64,000 nucleotides of DNA from the NCBI GenBank assembly GCA_021083345.1, contig JAJGRE010000006.1, positions 186,001 to 250,000 of the forward strand, given 5' to 3'. How positions within the stretch are numbered: the first letter of the stretch is position 1; every line of letters starts with the position of its first letter. Shown piece after piece: positions 8,132-17,011 of the stretch. The notes beneath the pieces were generated by a model. The model made no database searches. It saw only the letters and a list, made by a program, of their open reading frames with translations, and was not told the DNA's origin. The translations under genes were made by a program, and so were the position numbers. This DNA is from Calditrichales bacterium MX18-03. GTDB taxonomy: Bacteria > Bacillota > Clostridia > Lutisporales > Lutisporaceae.

Positions 8132-9298
8132 TTATGGGTTAACCTTTGCGGCAAACTCATACTTGTCTTTTACAACTTTGATCATAACAGCGCCCTTGAT
8201 GGGGTTTCTGTCCTGGTCAAAAGTGACCTTTCCGGAAACAACTTCCAGATCAGTTGCTTTCATTGCATCTTTTATCTTTGCACCGTCAGTGCTGCCGGCT
8301 TTTTCAATTGCTGCAAAGAGGATCTTTGCTGCGTCATAAGCCAATGCTGCAAGAGCGTCCGGTGTTTTGCCGAATTTTGCTTCGTAGTTCTTTCTGAAAT
8401 CAACAACCAACGGTGAAGTGTCATCTGCAGAGTAGTGGTTGGAGAAGTAGCCGCCGTCAATAGCGTCGCCGCCAACCTTGTAAAGGTCTGCTGAATCCCA
8501 GCCGTCGCCGCCTACGAAAGTAGCGGTGATGCCTAATGCTCTGGCTTGTTTTGCAATCAAACCGACTGTGTTGTAATAGTCAGCTAAAAGAATGATTTCC
8601 GGATTCATGGGCTTTATTTTTGTCAACTGAGCGTTGAAGTCCTGGTCGCCGCCATTGTAGCTTTCCATAGCGAGAACCTGGCCGCCCTGCTTTTCAAAGC
8701 CGGCTTTGAAGTAATCGCCAAGACCCTTGGAATAGTCGTTGCTGACGTCATACAGAACAGCTGCAGTCTTAGCTTTCAAAGTCTCAGTTGCGAACTTGGC
8801 TATAACAGTACCCTGGAACGGATCGATGAAGCATGCTCTGAAAACATATTCGCCGCCATCAGTCGTTACCTTGGGGTTTGTTGATGTGGACGAAATCATC
8901 GGTACCTTGTTCTGAGTAGCGATAGGACCCATTGCAATACTGCATTTGCTGGATACAGAACCTATGACTGCAACAACCTTGTCGTTGCTGATGAGCTTCT
9001 GAATTGCGTTTGCAGAGTTGGCAGGGGTATTGGAGTCGTCTTCAAATATCACTTCTATTTTCTTGCCCAGCACGCCCTTTGCGTTTGCTTCTTCAACTGC
9101 AATGGAAACAGCGTTCTTACTGGATTCGCCGAAGGTTGCAACGTCACCGGTCATCGGGAATACGGCACCTACCTTGATAACCTCAGGTGCTGCAGCCGCT
9201 TGCTCTCCGCTTGCAGCCGGCGCCTTCGGTGCGCAGCCTGTGAACATAGCCGCGATCATGACAAAACATACGAATAATGCTAAACTCTTCTTTTTCAT
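8132..9298 (-). CDS. livK: Branched-chain amino-acid ABC transporter substrate-binding lipoprotein
   Basis: This 388-residue extracytoplasmic binding protein belongs to the type I periplasmic-binding fold used by Liv/Ile/Val/Leu receptors. A lipoprotein signal peptide (MKKKSLALFV, then MIAAMFTGC) ends in a lipobox Cys at about residue 22, so the mature protein should be membrane-anchored. IKVGAVFPMTGDVATFGESS is the usual family start. I chose ATG 9298 after GGGGGAAATGTA, because the longer in-frame start at 9355 would bury the signal peptide. The exact ligand cannot be read from sequence; leucine, isoleucine, valine or another small amino acid are possible. Confidence 0.93.
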   Translation of the reverse strand: MKKKSLALFVCFVMIAAMFTGCAPKAPAASGEQAAAAPEVIKVGAVFPMTGDVATFGESSKNAVSIAVEEANAKGVLGKKIEVIFEDDSNTPANSANAIQKLISNDKVVAVIGSVSSKCSIAMGPIATQNKVPMISSTSTNPKVTTDGGEYVFRACFIDPFQGTVIAKFATETLKAKTAAVLYDVSNDYSKGLGDYFKAGFEKQGGQVLAMESYNGGDQDFNAQLTKIKPMNPEIILLADYYNTVGLIAKQARALGITATFVGGDGWDSADLYKVGGDAIDGGYFSNHYSADDTSPLVVDFRKNYEAKFGKTPDALAALAYDAAKILFAAIEKAGSTDGAKIKDAMKATDLEVVSGKVTFDQDRNPIKGAVMIKVVKDKYEFAAKVNP

Positions 9299-9892
9299 TA
9301 CATTTCCCCCTTTTAGAAATTCTCTTTTAGTCGTGCCCTCTTTAAAAACATCCATCGTAACTGGTCCTCACGCACCTCCTTCTACAGCATTCCGGCATTC
9401 GCTTCAACCTAATCGTAGTCTTTATGCAGGCTGCTGCAAAATTATAAATCTACAAAGAATAAATAGCCTGATAATCAGCTATTTTCTTTCAAAAGAATGG
9501 GATTTGTTGGTTTTTTTCTGAATCTTAATACAAAACGCCATTTTTTCGACAATAATTGCTACATTTTTTTAACATTCAAACTGTATTTTATTTTCTGAAT
9601 TTATCGACTTTTGACACTTGTTAGTACGAATTTTATTCCTTTTAAGCGCATTTGTCAATATCGTTTTATTAAATTTTGTATAAGAAATATAAACTTTGGG
9701 CATAATAGAATTTATGCCCGACAAGGCTTCCATATTCCATTCATTCTTTTCGTAAGTGCCCCAATGCGGGAAAGACCATACTCCCTGGATTTGCCTCGCA
9801 GGCTAAATTTAACAGCAGTTATTCATATTTTTGAATATTAAAAATTAGTGTGCAATTGGTTTTATGTCTGTATAATAATACAATAATAAAAC
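9299..9892. other. Gene-free region upstream of livK
   Basis: About 590 nt without a credible gene. It should hold the livK promoter on the minus strand. A dyad centred on CTGATAATCAG with AAATAGC/CTATTT flanks lies at 9461-9484, and a short hairpin GGGCATAA/TTATGCCC lies at 9698-9719. A GC-richer patch at about 9740-9800 is unexplained. No known riboswitch core was recognised. Confidence 0.4.
9461..9484. promoter_or_regulatory. Possible operator upstream of livK
   Basis: The palindromic core CTGATAATCAG has nearly symmetrical AAATAG/CTATTT flanks and sits about 165 nt upstream of the livK start. Its position and symmetry suggest a repressor site. The binding protein is unknown. Confidence 0.3.
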
Positions 9893-9917
9893 AAACCCCT
9901 GCTTTCAGCAGGGGTTT
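9893..9917 (-). terminator. Terminator of the Eis-like acetyltransferase gene
   Basis: AAACCCCTGCT-TTC-AGCAGGGGTTT is an 11 bp stem with a 3 nt loop. It is followed on the minus strand by GTTTTATTATTG and lies just past the gene ending at 9926. Confidence 0.85.
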
Positions 9918-9925
9918 CGGTATGC

Positions 9926-11182
9926 TTAGAAAATGGTTGTGCAATAGGGTTTCCCTTGAAGTGAGAATAGTCCGTCCACACAGCGAAGCAGGTTTTCCTC
10001 CGTCAGGGAGGCCAGTCCGTACCGGTGCAAAGTCCTAAGGTTAACGGCACCCATTATGAGAGAAGAAAATTCGCATATGCCTGTTTTCAGTTCGGCTTCA
10101 TATGAACCGTCGTTGACAGTATGTGCCTTTCCGTCTATGAAATGTATGACTGCCATGCTATTGTGGTCAGGCAGGAAGCCGTCTTTCAGTGTTATTTTCA
10201 GTCTGCAGTTTAGCCCGTTGAAATGATGGGCGTGCAGGCCGGAGAATAGATGGTGCAAATCAACGATTCTGTACATAAGCCCCACACCTTGGATATTGGT
10301 CTCATGATAGACCGAAGTAAAAAGATTATCATTTCCCGACAGGGGATTCCCAAAGAGAAAATGGATATCCTCATCGAAGGTGTTGAGGATGATCCGGCTT
10401 ACCTGGTCCTCCTGACTATGCAGAAAAGTCAGCAGTTCCTCCTGTGCCTGCCGGTTCTCATAAATGAATTCTTTGATAAAAATATCATTGATCAGCAGAT
10501 TGTTCTCTGCTGCTTTTCGAAAAGTAAACAGCACATAGCCCTGGATCTTTCCCGCAGCCTTATACACCGCCAACTTGTTCTCCGGGACAACCAATACGTT
10601 CTCCAATTCATTTCTCGTCCTTTTGATCATACCGTGCCTCGATGCAGCGAACCGGTTGTGACAGTCAAGCAGCAGTTGTCTGTCCGGTGTCTCGAACATC
10701 CCGACATGTTTCTTCGTATTCCCTTTAGGAAAATCTGTGGGCTTGATGCGGTATTGGTTCATTTTGGTTCCATATCCGAAGCCCATCCGTTTATAGAAAT
10801 CGGGTCTGAAAGGATACAGCATGGCAACGGAAACCCCTTTTTCCCTGAAATAGCGCAGGAAATAGGAGACCAGTTCCCTGGCCACCTTTTCTTTCTTATG
10901 AGGGAGCCCTACTGCCACCAGGCCCAGTCCGCCTGCTTTTATCCAGGTTCCGGCATAGTTCATATCAAAGTGATGCAGCCGCATGCCGCCAATCAGCCTT
11001 CCGTCCCGGAAATAACCAAAAAAGGCAATGCCGGGTTCATCCTTGTGGGTTTTCAGGAGTCTATCCTCCAGCCTGTGCTTTTCTTCTGAAGTCGTAATCT
11101 TCCAACCGGGGTATGCGTTTGCCACCAACTCTGCATAATCCCTGAAATCCTTCTCTTCCAACCGTCTGATATTGCCGCTCAT
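9926..11182 (-). CDS. Eis-like GNAT family N-acetyltransferase
   Basis: This 418-residue protein has the three-part plan of the Eis family. An N-terminal GNAT domain (about 1-150) carries an acetyl-CoA loop region (LGLVAVGLPHKKEKVARELV), a second GNAT-like domain follows (about 155-290), and a C-terminal SCP2-like domain begins at about 310. LYPFRPDFYKRMGFGYG is a hallmark of the family. Eis proteins acetylate amines, including aminoglycosides and protein lysines; the substrate here is unknown. The start ATG follows an AGGAGAGT site. It is monocistronic with its own terminator. Confidence 0.85.
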   Translation of the reverse strand: MSGNIRRLEEKDFRDYAELVANAYPGWKITTSEEKHRLEDRLLKTHKDEPGIAFFGYFRDGRLIGGMRLHHFDMNYAGTWIKAGGLGLVAVGLPHKKEKVARELVSYFLRYFREKGVSVAMLYPFRPDFYKRMGFGYGTKMNQYRIKPTDFPKGNTKKHVGMFETPDRQLLLDCHNRFAASRHGMIKRTRNELENVLVVPENKLAVYKAAGKIQGYVLFTFRKAAENNLLINDIFIKEFIYENRQAQEELLTFLHSQEDQVSRIILNTFDEDIHFLFGNPLSGNDNLFTSVYHETNIQGVGLMYRIVDLHHLFSGLHAHHFNGLNCRLKITLKDGFLPDHNSMAVIHFIDGKAHTVNDGSYEAELKTGICEFSSLIMGAVNLRTLHRYGLASLTEENLLRCVDGLFSLQGKPYCTTIF

Positions 11183-11401
11183 GCTTTACTCTCCTTTCGG
11201 CAATGCTTCCGCCCGCTTTGATTTTTCAACATTATTCTCTATTTCCCGGGAAATATCTACAAATCCCGTTCTGCTGTTTCTCCTGTCTATTCGGTATGCA
11301 GCATGTGCGTCCCTCCTGCAAGGCGATATTTGGCTTCGATGCATATTTTATTCGTATAAAATATTGTTTGGTGCGTTTGAGGGTGTGTCTGCGGGGTATA
11401 T

Positions 11402-13762
11402 TTATTGAAGCTCAAGACTCCCCTTTTCCTTCAGATCATGGATCCCGTGTGCTTTGATCCGGCTGTTGGAAACGGTATACAGGCTGTCATCTATATATAG
11501 GATGCGCTGGATGCTCTTATTGCTGTCATACCAGCGGTCTCCAGCTTTCATATACTCATCCTCGCTGATATGGGTGATCCTGCCCCTCAGTCTGAAGCCT
11601 TTTTCCAGATCAATTCCATAGACATAAGCCCCTTGGAAGCTGAAGCTGCCATAAGCAGGCATACCATTGGCCTCGAACTTCTCCTGGTCCATCACCTCCA
11701 TCAGTGTGACCGGGAAAGCGAGAAGGTTCTTCTCCTTGGAGAATAAGAGCGCCTTATGGTTTCTTAAAAGCTCCGAATCCGTTCCCCTGTCTCCGATTTT
11801 TTCCGAATACTTTTCTTTGGGGTTCTTCACATCACTGACATCGAATATGGCCATTTTCATGCCCAGATAATAGGCATTCCGGAAGATTTCATTGCCTTTT
11901 TCATCCTTGCGGACGATTTCCACCGCATCCTTGCCGAAACCGATAATATGATTCTCATCATAGGGATGCAGATAGTCGCTGTAGCCCGGTATTTTCAGCG
12001 CACCCAGCACCTGTGGGTTCTTTGGGTCCTTCAAATCCAGCACAAAGAGCGGGTCCACCGTCCTGAAGGTTACCATGTACGCCCTGTGACCCATAAAGCG
12101 GACTGAGTAGATCTTTTCTCCAGGCGCGATGTCCTCCAGCTTGCCGGTTACACTTAAGCTGCTATCCAGAACATACACATTGTTCTTGGAGGTGAACGCG
12201 TCGTCACGCCACATTTCACCGGTTGTGGTGGCAATTCGGAAGAAGCCGCTGCTCTCATCCATGGAAAACTGATTCAGAATGGAGCCGGGCACCTGCCCTT
12301 TTCCTGTATATTCCAGTTTTCCATCGTTCAAGGCAAAACGGTACAGCATTGTGCTTTTATCGTTATGCGCCGGCATAATAGGTTTCGATGCCGCTGAATC
12401 AAAAATCACCGGTCCATGCTCCACAAAAGTGTGCTTCGTCACTGCAACATACAGATTATCCTGAGATGCATAAATGCTCTCTCCCGAACCTAGATAGGTA
12501 GAGACATTCACTTCCTGCTTGGGCATATCCAGATTGACCCCTGCCACCACCATATAGTTGGGTTCCAGGGAATCAGGGAAATACGCGATCCTGTCATAAC
12601 CGATGCTTCTAAAGTCTTCGCTGACAGCGGTATCCCTGTAGGCCGGCGTATCGCTGCCGGCTTCGTTTTGCATGATATGATAGTAGTGTACATATTTGTT
12701 GGACACCAGGTAAAGCATGGAGCCGATCTTTCTGGAGGAAAGATAACCCCCTTCCAGCTCGATCTCCCTTGTTTTTTTGACCGCTGCTTTGTCGCTGATG
12801 TCATAAACCAGCATTTTCACCGTTTCGCTTGAGTAGCGGAGCGGCGGCATCTTCCTCAGTGACGGCGCCTGGCTCCGGTAAACCGGCACATCGTTCTGCG
12901 AAGCACCCAGGACAACCAGGTATTTCTCATCAAGGTACAACTCTGTTGGATAGATTTTTTCTTCTTCCATGGGGAGAACCTTCTGTACCTTCATTTTATC
13001 GGTTGGATAAACAGCGGAAATCACGATCCGGTCACTGCTGACCTGATAAATGTATTTGCCGTCGGTCTTGACGATATCCGCCTCGTCGACACCTTGCACC
13101 TGCACATTGGTTGCAGAAAAATCCGCTGAGCCGTCCTGCGCTGCTTTCTGAGCAGCCGGTGCAGCCGGAGCTGCTGCGGATTCTGTATTGACATCGGCTG
13201 CTGCAGGAGCACCGCCTAATGCTTCACTGAATTCAAAGGTAACAATATTTCCTTTTCTCAAGCCATAGTTGATACCGCCATATTGTAACTGCGCTTTCTC
13301 CAATATTTCCAAAAGCTTTTCTCTGGTGCCCACCACCGGCAGCTTCTCTACTGCCTTGGTGACTGTGAACTGCTTCCTGAGCCCTTCGCTTAAAGTCTTT
13401 CCGGACGCATATTTCATGCTTTTCTTAATATAGAGCGTATAGCTTTCTCCCGGCCGATACGCCTTCAGGGGTGTTACGACAATTGTTTTCCCGTCGCTGC
13501 TGACTGCCCTGGAAATGCCCACCTTCTGATTGCCTGAATCCATTACATAGATATTGGCCCTGCTGACGGAAGCCGCATGGATCCTATCCTCGAAGGGAAT
13601 GTGGATCACATAATCCTGTGAGACACTGACAGCCTCCGGCAGCTCCCTGAAGGTATCCTGCCTGGCAAATGCCATAACCGGGAATAGCATTCCTACAGCC
13701 GCCATCAGTCCGGCCACCATCACCAACATCCCCAAAAGATAATTGTTTTTCATCCGTTTCAT
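11402..13762 (-). CDS. Secreted C-terminal beta-propeller protein with an N-terminal Ig-like domain
   Basis: This 786-residue protein has an N-terminal signal or anchor segment (residues 7-33) followed by a Big_5/SbsA-like Ig fold (about 40-135, ending in FTVTK). A large domain from about 215 onward matches the Beta_propel secreted-domain family, with NVQVQGVDEADIVKTDGKYIY as its entry motif and repeated YVLDSSLSV-type strands. A low-complexity Ala/Pro linker lies at about 180-205. It should act at the cell surface. Function is unknown; some relatives occur beside proteases or cell-wall proteins. The start follows GGGGAAGGTG. Confidence 0.82.
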   Translation of the reverse strand: MKRMKNNYLLGMLVMVAGLMAAVGMLFPVMAFARQDTFRELPEAVSVSQDYVIHIPFEDRIHAASVSRANIYVMDSGNQKVGISRAVSSDGKTIVVTPLKAYRPGESYTLYIKKSMKYASGKTLSEGLRKQFTVTKAVEKLPVVGTREKLLEILEKAQLQYGGINYGLRKGNIVTFEFSEALGGAPAAADVNTESAAAPAAPAAQKAAQDGSADFSATNVQVQGVDEADIVKTDGKYIYQVSSDRIVISAVYPTDKMKVQKVLPMEEEKIYPTELYLDEKYLVVLGASQNDVPVYRSQAPSLRKMPPLRYSSETVKMLVYDISDKAAVKKTREIELEGGYLSSRKIGSMLYLVSNKYVHYYHIMQNEAGSDTPAYRDTAVSEDFRSIGYDRIAYFPDSLEPNYMVVAGVNLDMPKQEVNVSTYLGSGESIYASQDNLYVAVTKHTFVEHGPVIFDSAASKPIMPAHNDKSTMLYRFALNDGKLEYTGKGQVPGSILNQFSMDESSGFFRIATTTGEMWRDDAFTSKNNVYVLDSSLSVTGKLEDIAPGEKIYSVRFMGHRAYMVTFRTVDPLFVLDLKDPKNPQVLGALKIPGYSDYLHPYDENHIIGFGKDAVEIVRKDEKGNEIFRNAYYLGMKMAIFDVSDVKNPKEKYSEKIGDRGTDSELLRNHKALLFSKEKNLLAFPVTLMEVMDQEKFEANGMPAYGSFSFQGAYVYGIDLEKGFRLRGRITHISEDEYMKAGDRWYDSNKSIQRILYIDDSLYTVSNSRIKAHGIHDLKEKGSLELQ

Positions 13763-13827
13763 TGCAAATCACCTTCCCCAATTTAATCACCTATTAAGGT
13801 ATGGAACATATTCCAATTTATACCTGT

Positions 13828-16053
13828 TCAGACGGATTCGGTGAAAAAAGGTTCCAGCGCATCCCGCAGCTTTTGCGCCCTCACCGGCTTGGAAACATGA
13901 GCGTTCATACCGGCCTGAAGGCATTCCTCCACATCCTCCTGCATTGCCCCTGCGGTCAATGCGATGATGGGCATATGCCCGCCTGTACGCCGCTCCCTTG
14001 CCCTGATCTGCCGTGCCGCTTCCAATCCATCCATATCCGGCATCTGCACGTCCATCAAGACGGCATCGTAGCTTTTCTGCACCAGCATTTCCAGAACCAT
14101 CAGGCCATTTTCAGCCAAATCAAAATCACAGTTCAGATTTTTCAGATAGAGGCTGATCACCTCTCGGTTGGTCTTATTATCATCCGCCACCAGTATTCTC
14201 ATGCCCGACAGATCCTTGGGCTTTCGGGCCTGAGCAGGGGTTCCTGCAGGCTGTCTTGTTTCTTCTGCACTTATATCCGCCAGTTCAAAAGGAATCTGCA
14301 TAGAGAAGCGGCTGCCTTTTCCTGCCGTGCTCTCAACCGTTATACTGCCGCCCATCAATTCCAGCAGGCTTTTCACGATAGAAAGGCCCAGGCCTGTTCC
14401 CCCGTACTCTCTGGTTATGGAGCTGTCGGCCTGTTTGAAGCTTTCGAATATACTGTCCAGCTTGCCTTCTGCGATACCGATGCCGGTATCTGCAACAGTG
14501 ATGCCTGCCAGGATGCTTTTCCCGCTTGTCTGCAGCTGTTCCACCGTGATGTCGATGCTGCCTTCCTTGGTGAACTTGACCGCATTGGCAATGAGGTTCG
14601 TCACTATCTGCTTGATTCGTACGGCGTCCCCAAGCAGGCAGCCGCTGATGGCCGGATCAATATGGCTCTTGATTTCCACAGCCTTGTTGATGTTGGAGGC
14701 GGAGTAGACTTCCACAATGTTCTCCACCACTTCCTTCAGATTAAAGGGGCGTTTCTCCAGCTCGGTCCTTCCTGCCTCAATCTTGGAAAAGTCAAGTATA
14801 TCATTGAGGATGGTCAACAAGGATTCCGCCGAATCCAGCATCAGCCTCACGTAATGCTTCTGTTTGCCCTGAGGCAGATCGGTACTGTTCAGTATATCTG
14901 CAATCCCGATGACCGCATTCATCGGTGTCCTGATTTCGTGGCTCATATTGGCCAGGAAATACCCTTTCGCTTCGTTTGCCTGTTCTGCTGCAACCTTTGC
15001 ACGCTGCGTCTCCTGCAAGGCCTCTTCCAGCTCGGTGACATTTCTCAGCACGATCAGCACGCCTAGTTTGTTTCCCTTCCTATCAATGATCAGCGACTTA
15101 TTCATGTCATAATAGACAGTTCCATGGGAAAGGTCATGCATGATCCTTTTTCTCGTGACATCGGCGTTTGAAATACAGCGGGCCAAATCCAGCCAACCCT
15201 CCAGATGCAGCAGGATGCTTTTGCCTGCATAGTCTGCTACGGCATCCGCTCCATTCAGGATCAGATCTCTTGCTTTCCTGTTCATATCGAGAATCCTTGT
15301 CTGATTATCCAGCACAATGACGACATCTTCCATTTCTTCCACCAGCAGGTCTCTGGCAATGGGAACTACGTCCAGCAGCTTGTAATAAAAAAGCGCATAA
15401 CAGAACAGGCTTCCTGTCAGCAGCAGAGCGACAGGTGTTATATCTATATCCTTAAAGGGCAGCAGCGCAAAATTGAAGGCCAGGTTGGCCAGTATGGGGA
15501 TGAACGCCGCTGTAGCTATGATGACGGCCTGCCTTCTGTAAATGGCTGCAGCGCTGATGAACGCCCGTACAAACAAATAAACGCCGACGAAGATGAAAGC
15601 ATAAAGATACGCCATATTAGCCCAAAACAAAGGGCCGTTTTCCAGTATCAAAATGCCGTTTTCCAGCACAGTCCGCAGATAGAAAAAATGATGGAGCTCG
15701 TTTGTCCACAAAGCAGCCAGGCAGACCAGGGGGAACAGGATGATCCGAAACAGCCGTTTTCTTCCGAAGCTTTGATTCCTGTCCCGGTATTCCCACGCTA
15801 GCACGTAGAATGCCAAGGGTGCCGATTCAATGCCCAGATACCTGAGATTTGCCAGCACCAGCTTGACTGTATAGCCCGTCTCCAGAAAAACCAAAGCCTG
15901 AAACAGCGCCCAGGCCGAAATGCCGGCCATCAGCAACGTCAAAGGCACAGCTCCCAAGGTGGACCTGCGCCGCCATGCCAGATAACAAACGACACCGGCA
16001 ATCAGGCACGTCATAAACAGTATCATGACATATAAGCTGAAGAATTGATTCAT
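13828..16053 (-). CDS. Hybrid sensor histidine kinase (7TM-PAS-HisKA-HATPase-REC)
   Basis: This 741-residue membrane kinase begins with a seven-helix sensor of the histidine-kinase N-terminal 7TM type (about 1-215). A PAS domain follows (about 225-340), then HisKA with the phosphoacceptor His372 in [13 protein letters not shown]. The HATPase domain (about 475-590) shows the G-boxes [10 protein letters not shown] and [11 protein letters not shown] receiver domain follows (about 613-735) with Asp668 in [12 protein letters not shown] receiver on the kinase implies a His-Asp-His-Asp relay. A free HPt protein (16243) and a free REC protein (16619) are encoded divergently just upstream and are the obvious partners. 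The signal is unknown. Confidence 0.93.
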   Translation of the reverse strand: MNQFFSLYVMILFMTCLIAGVVCYLAWRRRSTLGAVPLTLLMAGISAWALFQALVFLETGYTVKLVLANLRYLGIESAPLAFYVLAWEYRDRNQSFGRKRLFRIILFPLVCLAALWTNELHHFFYLRTVLENGILILENGPLFWANMAYLYAFIFVGVYLFVRAFISAAAIYRRQAVIIATAAFIPILANLAFNFALLPFKDIDITPVALLLTGSLFCYALFYYKLLDVVPIARDLLVEEMEDVVIVLDNQTRILDMNRKARDLILNGADAVADYAGKSILLHLEGWLDLARCISNADVTRKRIMHDLSHGTVYYDMNKSLIIDRKGNKLGVLIVLRNVTELEEALQETQRAKVAAEQANEAKGYFLANMSHEIRTPMNAVIGIADILNSTDLPQGKQKHYVRLMLDSAESLLTILNDILDFSKIEAGRTELEKRPFNLKEVVENIVEVYSASNINKAVEIKSHIDPAISGCLLGDAVRIKQIVTNLIANAVKFTKEGSIDITVEQLQTSGKSILAGITVADTGIGIAEGKLDSIFESFKQADSSITREYGGTGLGLSIVKSLLELMGGSITVESTAGKGSRFSMQIPFELADISAEETRQPAGTPAQARKPKDLSGMRILVADDNKTNREVISLYLKNLNCDFDLAENGLMVLEMLVQKSYDAVLMDVQMPDMDGLEAARQIRARERRTGGHMPIIALTAGAMQEDVEECLQAGMNAHVSKPVRAQKLRDALEPFFTESV

Positions 16054-16242
16054 ATGATACCCTGCCTTATTTTTTTGATGCTTCCATTATACAGTTTGTG
16101 GCTGCCTTTTGAAAGCATGCCGGTGCTCTGCACAAACAAAATCTGCATGTTAATGTAAATATAATGATTATATTGCGGAAATTTGGTATAATATTTGAGA
16201 AATAACGCTGAATTGCCTCGTTAAAGACCGGGAGGGATTGGA

Positions 16243-16611
16243 TTGTTTGAAGCGGAGCATGATATTGCTGCACTGGCAGAAGATATGGGCGTGGATATGA
16301 TGTCTCTGGGGCAGTTGTACGGCATTTTTTGCCTCGAAATGGCTGGAGAAATCACTGAACTGCGGCTGCATCTGGAAAGCCGAAGCTGGGAAAAGCTTCA
16401 GAGAGTAGCGCACAATATCAAAGGCATTTCCTCCAACTTGCACCTTGACCACATTTTCAGGGCCGCTGAAGCACTGCACCTGCAGCTGAAGGAAGTACGC
16501 CTGCAGGACATCGGCAAGCAGGTTGATCAAATAGAGGCTGCTTTTTTGAAGACTCGAACGGAAATCGTCGCTGTCTTTGAAAAGTATAACATCAACATTC
16601 AGATAGAGTAG
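16243..16611 (+). CDS. HPt-domain phosphotransfer protein
   Basis: This 122-residue all-helical protein carries the HPt motif HNIKGISSNL, with phosphoacceptor His57. I accept the TTG start at 16243 because GGGAGGG lies 6 nt upstream and no ATG is better placed. It is divergent from the hybrid kinase and 7 nt ahead of a REC-only gene. Its likely role is to carry phosphate from the kinase receiver Asp668 to the REC protein at 16619. It lacks any kinase domain. Confidence 0.88.
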   Translation: MFEAEHDIAALAEDMGVDMMSLGQLYGIFCLEMAGEITELRLHLESRSWEKLQRVAHNIKGISSNLHLDHIFRAAEALHLQLKEVRLQDIGKQVDQIEAAFLKTRTEIVAVFEKYNINIQIE

Positions 16612-16618
16612 GTGCATT

Positions 16619-17011
16619 ATGGTAAATATTGATAAAACCGTCCTTATCGTGGAAGATTCCCTTACGGTCAAATATCAGGTCAGACTCCTTCTGCAGCAGA
16701 TAGGTCTGACGCTTCTTGACGCCGGAGGGGAAATCGGGCTGTTCAACCAGGTAGAGCAATACGGCAAGCTGGTTGATCTGATTATCATGGACCTGACCCT
16801 TAAGAATGAGGATGGCTTTGACCTGATCAAAAAGCTCCGGGCAAATCCCCGATACAGCAGCATTCCCATCGTCATACTGACAGAACATGCCGACGTGAGC
16901 AAAGTCATCACTGCCAGACAGCTGGGGGTTGAAGGCTATATCCGGAAGCCCATTATACGGGATGATTTCCTGAAAAAGATAAAAGAAACGCTGCAGCTTA
17001 CTCATATTTGA
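16619..17011 (+). CDS. Stand-alone response-regulator receiver protein
   Basis: This 130-residue single receiver domain has the full set of active residues: acidic pair E12/D13, phosphoacceptor D58 in IIMDLTL, T88 and K110. No DNA-binding or enzymatic output domain is present, so it should act by protein interaction or as a phosphate sink. It is co-transcribed with the HPt gene (7 nt gap). Its 3' end overlaps the convergent permease gene by 14 nt. Confidence 0.9.
   Translation: MVNIDKTVLIVEDSLTVKYQVRLLLQQIGLTLLDAGGEIGLFNQVEQYGKLVDLIIMDLTLKNEDGFDLIKKLRANPRYSSIPIVILTEHADVSKVITARQLGVEGYIRKPIIRDDFLKKIKETLQLTHI

Noticed and set aside
9300-9355. N-terminal extension of livK to a start at 9355
   Set aside because: It would put 19 residues ahead of a classic lipoprotein signal peptide; the ATG at 9298 has a good ribosome site.
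9500-9605. CodY-box-like strings (TTTTTTCTGAATCTT and TATTTTCTGAATTTA) upstream of livK
   Set aside because: Each has about four mismatches to the CodY consensus in an AT-rich region, so chance matches are likely.
14327-15066. Long open frames on the plus strand opposite the hybrid kinase
   Set aside because: They are antisense to conserved HisKA/HATPase/REC coding sequence and have Cys/Ser/His-rich shadow composition.
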